DNA from: Mongoliibacter sp.
GTDB taxonomy: Bacteria > Bacteroidota > Bacteroidia > Cytophagales > Cyclobacteriaceae
Length of the DNA: 34,132 nt
Assembly: GCF_007692705.1 (NCBI RefSeq)
Contig: NZ_REBN01000073.1
Coordinates: forward strand, 1-34,132
Direction of reading: 5' to 3'
Position numbers and translations under genes: made by a program. Each line of letters begins with the position of its first letter. Within the stretch, counting starts at the first letter, position 1. Of this stretch, positions 7,699-14,263 are shown one piece after another. The notes below the pieces were generated by a model. It did not search any database. It had not been told where the DNA came from and was given only the letters and a program-made list of their open reading frames with translations.

Positions 7699-8541
7699 TT
7701 AATTGTTAAGTAATTTGAGTAAAGTTGTAAGTCTGTTTTTCAACTGCCTCCTATCGATGATGAAATCCAAGAAGCCATGTTCTAAAACAAACTCTGAACT
7801 TTGGAAGCCTTTTGGCAAGTCTTTACCTATTGTCTCTCTGATAACTCTTGGCCCTGCAAAACCTATCAAAGCCCCTGGTTCGGCAATGTTAAAATCTCCT
7901 AGCATGGCATAAGAGGCTGTAACGCCACCCGTAGTAGGATCTGTGAGTAGTGAGATGTATGGAATGCCTGCTTTTTCCAGCAATGCTAATTTGGCTGAGG
8001 TTTTTGCCATCTGCATCAGACTAAATCCTGCTTCCATCATCCTGGCACCCCCCGATTTCGATATCATCAAAAAAGGAATTTTATTTTTTAAAGAGTGATC
8101 AATAGCCCTAGCTATCTTCTCTCCAACGACTGAACCCATTGAGCCACCAATAAAACTGAAGTCCATACAGGCTATCACGATATCAAAGCCATTCATTTTC
8201 CCTACTGCTGCCCTTACGGCGTCATTGAGTTCCGTTTTGCTTATCGTAGCTTCAATCCGAGAATGATATGGTTTACTGTCTACAAAATTCAAAGGATCAC
8301 CGGACTTCATGTTTTTATCCAGCTCTTTGAAATTATTTCCATCAAAAAGTATTTCGAAGTACTCTTTCGACCCGATTTTCACATGATAATCATCATCGGG
8401 GCAAACGAAAGAATTATTTTTCAGTTCCCGGGTATGGATGATGTTTCCCTTGGGAGTTTTAAACCAAAGTCCATCAGGTGCATCCTTTTTTTCCTCTGTG
8501 GACGTTTTAATGCCTTTATCTGTTCTTTTAAACCAAGCCAT
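7699..8541 (-). CDS. accD: Acetyl-CoA carboxylase carboxyltransferase subunit beta, lacking the zinc ribbon
   Basis: AccD with AccA transfers the carboxyl group from biotin to acetyl-CoA, making malonyl-CoA for fatty acid synthesis. The crotonase-like core is intact: [52 protein letters not shown] chose the ATG at 8541 ([10 protein letters not shown], 280 residues); the frame could open 6 bases earlier with TTG but the ATG matches the family start. The N-terminal zinc ribbon has lost three of its four cysteines: KCPSC of E. coli corresponds to KTPKG, and VCPKC to VCPDD. This seems common in Bacteroidota from memory and implies a metal-free N-terminal domain. The gene is divergent from cstA and followed after 138 bases by nqrF. 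Confidence 0.95.
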   Translation of the reverse strand: MAWFKRTDKGIKTSTEEKKDAPDGLWFKTPKGNIIHTRELKNNSFVCPDDDYHVKIGSKEYFEILFDGNNFKELDKNMKSGDPLNFVDSKPYHSRIEATISKTELNDAVRAAVGKMNGFDIVIACMDFSFIGGSMGSVVGEKIARAIDHSLKNKIPFLMISKSGGARMMEAGFSLMQMAKTSAKLALLEKAGIPYISLLTDPTTGGVTASYAMLGDFNIAEPGALIGFAGPRVIRETIGKDLPKGFQSSEFVLEHGFLDFIIDRRQLKNRLTTLLKLLNN

Positions 8542-8581
8542 AGTCAATTGTTTTATCCCCGAACTATTGTTTCAGGGACTA

Positions 8582-8589
8582 CAAATTTA
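8582..8589 (-). promoter_or_regulatory. -7 element of accD
   Basis: Minus strand TAAATTTG, a consensus TAnnTTTG, about 40 bases upstream of the chosen accD ATG. The -33 region is AT-rich without a clear TTG. Confidence 0.45.
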
Positions 8590-8613
8590 TAGGTATTCTT
8601 CATTAAATAAAAT

Positions 8614-8714
8614 TTGCCATCTTATCTTACATGATCGGATGGCAATTCTCTATCTTAGGGAAGACTAAATAGTCGAAAAGAAATCTTTTAGAAGCCTTAT
8701 GACTATTCTAAAAG
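8614..8714. repeat. Cluster of three inverted repeats between accD and cstA
   Basis: TTGCCATC (8614-8621) pairs with GATGGCAA (8638-8645). GACTA-AA-TAGTC is a small palindrome at 8663-8674. CTTTTAGAA (8685-8693) pairs with TTCTAAAAG (8706-8714), with TAGTC/GACTA again flanking part of it (8670-8674, 8701-8705). They lie in the divergent promoter region and could be operators or leader hairpins. Confidence 0.45.
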
Positions 8715-8734
8715 GGTTCTTATTATCAAACATA

Positions 8735-8742
8735 TAAATTTG
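8735..8742 (+). promoter_or_regulatory. Candidate -7 element of cstA
   Basis: TAAATTTG matches TAnnTTTG, about 55 bases before the ATG at 8797. No TTG is seen at the normal spacing upstream; instead the arm of an inverted repeat (8706-8714) occupies that region, which could suggest an activator-dependent promoter. Confidence 0.4.
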
Positions 8743-8796
8743 ATTTGTTTTTTTGTTGTTTTAGCCCAATTTAAGGATTGATAACATAATCTCCTC

Positions 8797-10428
8797 ATGA
8801 ATTTAATCATACTTCTAAGTGTGTCGGCTATTGTGCTTTTTATTGCTTACTTCACCTATGGGAAGTATGTCTGCAAAAAGTTTAGACTTGATGATAAGAG
8901 AAAAGCTCCTTCTCATGTTTTTGAGGACGGCATTGATTATGTTCCTAGCAAACCTATAATTGTATTAGGTCATCACTTTGCCTCCATCGCCGGTGCCGGG
9001 CCAATTGTTGGGCCAATTATCGCAGTTACTTTCGGTTGGATTCCTGCAGTAATTTGGATCCTTGTGGGAGGAATCTTTTTTGGAGCCGTGCATGATCTCG
9101 GCAGCATGGCAGCTTCTTTGAGAAATGAAGGGAAGTCTATTGGCGTGATTATTCAAAATAATATTGGCCAAAAAGGAAAACAGCTCTTTATTATTTTCAG
9201 TTTTTCAACCTTAATCTTAATTATAGGTGTTTTTGCAGACATCATCGCCAAGACTTTTGTGAGTAATGCAGGTGTGGCCTCAGCTTCTATTCTTTTTATA
9301 CTTTTGGCGGTGGCCTTTGGAATCGTCAGCAGGTTTATCGGGAGTAGTAAAAAGGCTTTTGTAATTATCTCAGTTATTGGAATCGTCCTGATGTATTATT
9401 TTGTCTATTTAGGTATGCAATTGCCTTTTGTTTTGGATTACCAAATATGGATATATATACTGCTAGCTTATGCTTTTATAGCTTCTGTAACTCCTATTTC
9501 AATGCTATTGCAGCCAAGAGATTACCTCAACAGCTTTTTGCTCTACGGACTCATTATTTCAGCAGTAATTGGTGTCTTTGTAGCCAATCCTGAAATAAAG
9601 ATGGAAAATGACATTCATATCAGTGCAGACAATTTGGGATATCTTTTCCCAGTATTATTTGTGACGATTGCTTGCGGAGCAATAAGTGGGTTTCATTCTC
9701 TTGTGGCCTCAGGGACTACTTCCAAGCAATTGGATAAAGAAAGTGATGCGAAAATAGTCGGTTTTGGAGGGATGCTTATCGAATCCTTTTTAGCTATTAT
9801 TTCTGTTGGAGCCGTCATTGTATTGAGTAGGGGGGAATATTTGGAGAGGTTAGGTGGAGAAGGTCCTGTGCCTCTTTTTGCAAGTGGATTGGGCGGTATG
9901 ATTTCTAGTCTTGGTATTTCTGAAAATTTTGCTGTTGGTTTTGTAGCCCTGACTGTATCAGCATTTGCGCTTACTACACTCGATACCTGCACTAGACTGG
10001 CAAGATTTACTTTGCAGGAATACTTCGAAGATGTCAAAAATCCAGTAGGAGCCACACTTTCCAAAAATCGGTATATTTCTACTTCCGTAGTCGTCGTATT
10101 GTCTGTTTTATTGTTGGCTTCAGGTGGATTTAGTACACTTTGGCCAATTTTCGGTTCTGCAAATCAACTTTTGGCAGCTTTAGCACTCCTAGCGATAGCA
10201 GTATGGTTAATCAGGAAAAAAATAAACGCCACTTTTGTGACCATCCCCATGTTTTTCATGTTCACCGTCACACTTACCTCTCTAGGCTTGTTTGCATGGA
10301 ACAATTACAAAAGTGAAACTTATATACTTTCGGTAATTGCAGCTCTTTTATTTATTCTATCCATTGCCCTGATTGTCCTCGCCTCCAAAAGCCTGAAGAA
10401 AGAAGTGAATGAAACCATAAAAGCATAA
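8797..10428 (+). CDS. cstA: CstA-family carbon starvation protein / pyruvate transporter
   Basis: A polytopic inner-membrane transporter of the CstA family; E. coli members (CstA, BtsT) import pyruvate, and peptide uptake has also been proposed. Diagnostic segments are the N-terminal DGIDYVPSKPIIVLGHHFASIAGAGPIVGP (about residues 45-75), then GAVHDLGSMAASLRNEGKSIG, GFHSLVASGTTSKQL and SAFALTTLDTCTRLARF. Many hydrophobic helices span the full 543 residues. It is shorter than E. coli CstA (701) and closer to the compact form seen in many Gram-positives and Bacteroidota. It is transcribed alone, between a promoter region shared divergently with accD and a terminator directly over its stop. Substrate in this organism is inferred from the family. 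Confidence 0.93.
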   Translation: MNLIILLSVSAIVLFIAYFTYGKYVCKKFRLDDKRKAPSHVFEDGIDYVPSKPIIVLGHHFASIAGAGPIVGPIIAVTFGWIPAVIWILVGGIFFGAVHDLGSMAASLRNEGKSIGVIIQNNIGQKGKQLFIIFSFSTLILIIGVFADIIAKTFVSNAGVASASILFILLAVAFGIVSRFIGSSKKAFVIISVIGIVLMYYFVYLGMQLPFVLDYQIWIYILLAYAFIASVTPISMLLQPRDYLNSFLLYGLIISAVIGVFVANPEIKMENDIHISADNLGYLFPVLFVTIACGAISGFHSLVASGTTSKQLDKESDAKIVGFGGMLIESFLAIISVGAVIVLSRGEYLERLGGEGPVPLFASGLGGMISSLGISENFAVGFVALTVSAFALTTLDTCTRLARFTLQEYFEDVKNPVGATLSKNRYISTSVVVVLSVLLLASGGFSTLWPIFGSANQLLAALALLAIAVWLIRKKINATFVTIPMFFMFTVTLTSLGLFAWNNYKSETYILSVIAALLFILSIALIVLASKSLKKEVNETIKA

Positions 10429-10457
10429 AAGTCCGACAGCAATACCGTCAGACTTTT
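10427..10457 (+). terminator. Intrinsic terminator of cstA
   Basis: AAAAGTC-C-GAC and GTC-A-GACTTTT form a stem with one internal mismatch and a 9-base loop. The hairpin begins at the cstA stop codon itself. Confidence 0.75.
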
Positions 10458-10637
10458 AAATCTGTTAACTCTAAGTTAAAAAGATTTGTGGCTTATTTGA
10501 TGGATGTTTTTGGAATAATCAGAATTCCTGAAGTACGTCTGCCTACAGGAAAACTATAACTTCATTTTGCAATGATTTACCTTCAAATTGTATTTACCCG
10601 AAATCAGCCTGTCTTTTTTCCAGTTGAAATTTCGGAA

Positions 10638-10662
10638 AAACCCTTCTTTTAAAAGCGGGTTT
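10638..10662 (-). terminator. Terminator of the PAP2 lipoprotein gene
   Basis: AAACCC (10638-10643) pairs with GGGTTT (10657-10662) around CTTTTAAAAG, 3 bases after the stop, and the minus strand continues with TTTTTCC. The stem is imperfect. The rest of the 237 bases between the cstA and PAP2 stops holds only short inverted repeats, such as TTCCTG/CAGGAA at 10525-10551. Confidence 0.55.
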
Positions 10663-10665
10663 CAA

Positions 10666-12207
10666 TCATCTTGCTCCATCATCTTTGGCTCTTTTGACTG
10701 CATAGGTTCCTACTTTTTTACCCTGATCTATTCCCACTTCAGCATCAAATCTATAATGTATTCCCCCATAAATTCTTGATACAGCTGCTTCTTCAGCCCA
10801 AAGTCTGAATTGAGTAGCATCATCCGGGAAAAAATAAGAAAGCACTTCTGCAGCAGCAGCGGAGAAAGTACTATGCCCTGAAGTATAGGCTGGAAAATTC
10901 GGTGTACCGAGAATGGTCTTGAAGCCGGGAATCGTCTCCACAGGTCTTGGGTAATGGTAATAGTATTTAGTGTCCCAGCAAGCTACACCTGCATCCATGA
11001 TTGCCGTATTCATATATGCAAATACCCTCGCTGACCGCAAAGGGTTGAACTTGTTTTTTACTATAGATTCTTTGGCAAACTTGTTCCAATGTCCTGGAGG
11101 TGTATAAGAACCAATTCCATCCTCCCACCAATTGGCGATTCTGCGTTGATTTAATGTCATATGAGAAGCAAATTTTTTAAGCTCTTGAACATCCCTTTCA
11201 AAGTCCTCTGATCCTGGAGAAGGAGGTGGTCCGGGCCTGACTTCCTCCACTGTCGGTACATTCCACATTTTTACCTGACCAAATAAAGGTGTCAAGCCAA
11301 CAGGTCTTTGTGGTGTTTCCATATTCTGCCATTTCCATCCAAATCTTTCAAAAGCTGAATTGGCAATTGAGTCAGATACTGGCTTTGGTGTTTGGGCTTT
11401 TGACATGCCATCAGTGGAAGCGCGTTGTCTCGCTAATTTAACCACTTCCTCTCCTATGCTTATTCCAGCTTCAATATCACTTGGAACGTTTATGCCAGAA
11501 TTAATCAGACTTTCTAGATGTTCTTGATATTTGGTTTCCAGATAGGTGAATTCCAAAGGAAACATGGTCTTTAGGATTTCCTTGGAAACAGCAGCAACAG
11601 TGGCACCATCTGATGGGTAGGAAGGGAGTTGGCTTGTTGCATAGGCAGGTACAATACTGTTGTCAATGTGATATGGTGCCATTCTATTGTATTCAAATTT
11701 GTAGTGCCAGGCCACTACCAAAGCATCAAATTGGGCTACACTCAAGTAAGCCAACATTCTACTCGTATAAGGCGGATGTGCAAATGGAAATGCTGGAGGG
11801 CCTTCAGGGTTTGTGGCATTGGGTAAGGTATAGGTGCCGTCTGGATTTGGGCCAGGAATCAGGTTATATTTTGCCGCAAGCTCTAAGGCTATTTCATTCC
11901 ATCTCAAAATAGGATTGTTGGTCCAATATTCCACGGCTTCTTTTTGAGAGGTAGAAAGCCCCGACATACGTTGCTTCAGTAAGTTTAGCTCTTCTTGATA
12001 AGCAGCAGAACTTATTGATTCCGGCTCAGAAATATTGATTTGGGTAGGATTTGAGACCAATATGGTCTTCCAAGTGCCTCCATTTTCATCCATATTTTCG
12101 AATTGATAACCCTCAAACTCATAGAAGTTTGGGGTTTCCTCAAGGCAAGAACTCAGCACTACAATAAACAATAGAAGCGCTAAAGGATATATTTTTAGAT
12201 TTTTCAT
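10666..12207 (-). CDS. PAP2/vanadium-haloperoxidase-like lipoprotein with internal duplication
   Basis: This 513-residue protein has a lipoprotein signal (LLLFIVVLSSC, lipidated C21), so it is membrane-anchored outside the cytoplasm. The C-terminal domain carries the three phosphatase/haloperoxidase motifs: K414-x6-R421-P422, S443-G444-H445, and S477-R478 with H484 and D488. Members hydrolyse phosphate esters or, with vanadate, oxidise halides; which applies is unknown. Residues 150-268 align without a gap to 394-512 (offset 244; I count 38 identities in 119), but the N-terminal copy lacks the key Arg, Gly-His and His. Two four-helix bundles are known in vanadium haloperoxidases, so this may be an old family duplication that stays unusually visible here. 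It starts 12 bases after the outer-membrane barrel gene, so the two form an operon. Confidence 0.85.
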   Translation of the reverse strand: MKNLKIYPLALLLFIVVLSSCLEETPNFYEFEGYQFENMDENGGTWKTILVSNPTQINISEPESISSAAYQEELNLLKQRMSGLSTSQKEAVEYWTNNPILRWNEIALELAAKYNLIPGPNPDGTYTLPNATNPEGPPAFPFAHPPYTSRMLAYLSVAQFDALVVAWHYKFEYNRMAPYHIDNSIVPAYATSQLPSYPSDGATVAAVSKEILKTMFPLEFTYLETKYQEHLESLINSGINVPSDIEAGISIGEEVVKLARQRASTDGMSKAQTPKPVSDSIANSAFERFGWKWQNMETPQRPVGLTPLFGQVKMWNVPTVEEVRPGPPPSPGSEDFERDVQELKKFASHMTLNQRRIANWWEDGIGSYTPPGHWNKFAKESIVKNKFNPLRSARVFAYMNTAIMDAGVACWDTKYYYHYPRPVETIPGFKTILGTPNFPAYTSGHSTFSAAAAEVLSYFFPDDATQFRLWAEEAAVSRIYGGIHYRFDAEVGIDQGKKVGTYAVKRAKDDGAR

Positions 12208-12219
12208 TGATCATTCAGG

Positions 12220-13140
12220 TTAATAAACTTTGAATTGGTAAGTTAGTCCAAGGCCCAATGTGGTAGCATTTCCCATATTTCGGCCACTGATGGTTTGGTT
12301 GAAATAAACCAAGGCTCCTAAGCCGCGGTCCGCCTTAATATAATACTGGGCCCAAGCCCCTACTTGACTGACTTCTGTTTTATTGGTTGGCTGAGGCCTG
12401 TTGTAAGACCTTATATCATCTCCTGTGAGACAATTCAAGCTCATGTAAGTAGCTTCTAACCTTAGCCTGTTTTCTAAAGCCCAATATCCTATAGCAGCAT
12501 GAAAATTAAGTGCATTTGGTACATTCATATATTGAGAGTAGACACTTCCATTTTCATAATAATAATTCCTCTCAATCTCTGTCTGCCCTCTCCATAGGTA
12601 AGCAAGGCCAGCTCTAAAAACCAAGCCGTTATCCAATTTGAATGCCCCAATTCCTCTCAAACCAATCTCAGGGGCACCAAATCCAATACTGAAAGGCATA
12701 TAGTCAGAAAGGTAATTCCCCATTGGTCTTCCAAAATGAGTATTGGTGAGGAAAAGTAAATTTCCTTTTCCCATTTGTTTCTGAAGCCAGTTTACTTTGA
12801 CAGATATACTGAGGTCCTGAATCCCCCGTTGACCTACTTGAGTACCACTTGAGGGATTGGTACTTACATATGGCAGAGAGGCAATGATATTGACATTTTG
12901 GGTCAGACCCATAGCAATCATAGGCATTCCCATTTGTCTCGTAAACGTGCCGATATTGGCATTTTCACGCAGGTAGGTTCCCTCCCAATATTGATCCCAT
13001 GAGGAATGTTCATAAATTAAGGCAGCACAGATTTCCCCCTTTTCCATCATGACTTCGTCCCAAGGGGTTTGTGCGTTGGATTTAAAATGTGAAATACCCA
13101 AAATCACCAATCCCATGATTATTGGTAATAATTTTTTCAT
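12220..13140 (-). CDS. Outer-membrane beta-barrel protein (phenol-degradation MetA-like transporter family)
   Basis: 306 residues with a signal peptide ending near SNAQ (residue 24). The remainder shows amphipathic beta-strand alternation with many aromatic residues at strand ends, finishing in GLGLTYQFKVY, a typical outer-membrane barrel C-terminus. The pattern (GMPMIAMGLTQNVNIIASLPYV, GIQDLSISVKVNWL) resembles the family annotated as transporter or MetA-pathway of phenol degradation; substrate is unknown. It is upstream of the PAP2 lipoprotein in the same operon, which suggests that the two act together at the envelope. No consensus promoter was recognised in the roughly 270 bases upstream (13141-13410), where I see no gene, only an AT-rich region with a weak CCACC/GGTGG inverted repeat at 13211-13234. 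Confidence 0.75.
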   Translation of the reverse strand: MKKLLPIIMGLVILGISHFKSNAQTPWDEVMMEKGEICAALIYEHSSWDQYWEGTYLRENANIGTFTRQMGMPMIAMGLTQNVNIIASLPYVSTNPSSGTQVGQRGIQDLSISVKVNWLQKQMGKGNLLFLTNTHFGRPMGNYLSDYMPFSIGFGAPEIGLRGIGAFKLDNGLVFRAGLAYLWRGQTEIERNYYYENGSVYSQYMNVPNALNFHAAIGYWALENRLRLEATYMSLNCLTGDDIRSYNRPQPTNKTEVSQVGAWAQYYIKADRGLGALVYFNQTISGRNMGNATTLGLGLTYQFKVY

Positions 13141-13410
13141 ATAATAGTTGAATTAAATTTTGAACTTATTTGGTAAAAAAATCAGCTGGATTTGAAATTG
13201 AGATTAAACTCCACCAACTTTTTCAAGCCGGTGGGACTTAATTAAAATCATTTTACAATCTTGATTTAGCTTAATGAATTATGCACTCCATACAGCTTTC
13301 TCAATAATTAACGATGCAACAAACCCATTGAAAACATCGGAATTATCTCAATTTGCTGTACTTAATTGCACAGATTTTAGAAAAAGAAAATCAAATTAAC
13401 CAGCTGAAAA

Positions 13411-13956
13411 TCAAACAAGCTCTGGAGGAGGGGTGTTGAGGTTTATGATTTGCATTTTGTAAGCTGAAAAAATAAACCCTATCAATTTGTTTTCTTCGCC
13501 GGTAAACGGTTCTAGCTGAAAATCATTAAACGGTTGTGTGTAATCTTTTGCAAAAATTTTCGTGATCAGGCTGCTGTTGCTTCCATCTGGTAATTCATCT
13601 TGGATCAAAGAACTCACCCACTGCTTGATGGTATTGTCTAAGTTGTTTTTGGCCGAATCAGTAACATAAATGAGTTGAAGTGTGTCTTTGACATAGCGCT
13701 GTTTAATCGCCCTGTAAGTTTGCCCATTCTTTTCAAATGTAGTATTGGAGGGTCTAAACTCCTCTTCGTCGGCCATATAAGGCAAAGAAAGCGGAATTTC
13801 CAAAAGTCTTTCCTCCAATTCATCAGCATTGTCACTGTATATTTTCTCAACCCATTGACTTTCTAGCTGTAGGTTGAATGAAAAGTACACCACATAATAC
13901 CCGAAATGGTACAATCCGAAACAAAATAGAAGGAATATGGCCAGTACTTTTCTCAA
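13411..13956 (-). CDS. Membrane-anchored hypothetical protein
   Basis: 181 residues. Residues 4-26 form one hydrophobic helix (AIFLLFCFGLYHFGYYVVYF), either an uncleaved signal anchor or a signal peptide. The rest is soluble with mixed charge and ends in a proline cluster, LNTPPPELV. Short proteins with this layout, a single N-terminal helix containing GYY and a PPP tail, occur in Bacteroidota as far as I recall, but I know no function. A well-formed promoter precedes it (13976-14004), giving a leader of about 15-20 bases. No clear terminator was seen. It lies apart from its neighbours and gives no functional context. Confidence 0.7.
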   Translation of the reverse strand: MRKVLAIFLLFCFGLYHFGYYVVYFSFNLQLESQWVEKIYSDNADELEERLLEIPLSLPYMADEEEFRPSNTTFEKNGQTYRAIKQRYVKDTLQLIYVTDSAKNNLDNTIKQWVSSLIQDELPDGSNSSLITKIFAKDYTQPFNDFQLEPFTGEENKLIGFIFSAYKMQIINLNTPPPELV

Positions 13957-13975
13957 AACTGTAGTTGTTTGAGAT

Positions 13976-14004
13976 CAAAATTACTTTTTTAAATGTAAAA
14001 TCAA
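13976..14004 (-). promoter_or_regulatory. Promoter of the membrane-anchored hypothetical gene
   Basis: Minus strand TTG (14004-14002), 18 bases, TAATTTTG (13983-13976). Both elements match the Bacteroidota consensus and the start codon follows at 13956. Confidence 0.6.
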
Positions 14005-14007
14005 TGT

Positions 14008-14199
14008 TTAAAGAATAAATTTCTTTAATAGAATCAAGATTAAAAATAATATGACTGCTGACATCCCATAATACTTAATAACCTTTTGCCTATTGAATCT
14101 GTCTAAAAACCAAAGAGAAATCACAGGTCTAATCAGACCCAAAATCAAAAATACAATTGCAATACAGAAAGCAATCTTAAAGAAAAGAATTATTGACAT
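14008..14199 (-). CDS. Small two-helix membrane protein
   Basis: 63 residues with two transmembrane helices (about 5-30 and 46-60) joined by a basic loop, FLDRFNRQKVIKYYG. The RPVISLWFLDRFNR-type segment recurs in small hypothetical proteins of Bacteroidota as I recall, which supports a real gene; function is unknown. It lies between the infB terminator and the promoter of the next gene. The only promoter-like element, TATTTTTG (14211-14204 on the minus strand), ends 4 bases before the ATG, which would imply a nearly leaderless mRNA, unless it is expressed by read-through from infB. Confidence 0.6.
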   Translation of the reverse strand: MSIILFFKIAFCIAIVFLILGLIRPVISLWFLDRFNRQKVIKYYGMSAVILFLILILLKKFIL

Positions 14200-14214
14200 T
14201 GCTCAAAAATAAAA

Positions 14215-14244
14215 AAAGGAAGCAAATAATTATCTGCTTCCTTT
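14215..14244 (-). terminator. Terminator of the rimP-nusA-infB operon
   Basis: AAAGGAAGCA (14215-14224) and TGCTTCCTTT (14235-14244) form a perfect 10-bp stem, followed on the minus strand by a T run. It lies 19 bases after the infB stop. Confidence 0.85.
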
Positions 14245-14263
14245 CAAATTATAATTTCAAATT

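Noticed and set aside
13211-13234. CCACC/GGTGG inverted repeat upstream of the outer-membrane barrel gene
   Set aside because: Only 5 bp with a 14-base spacer, easily expected by chance.
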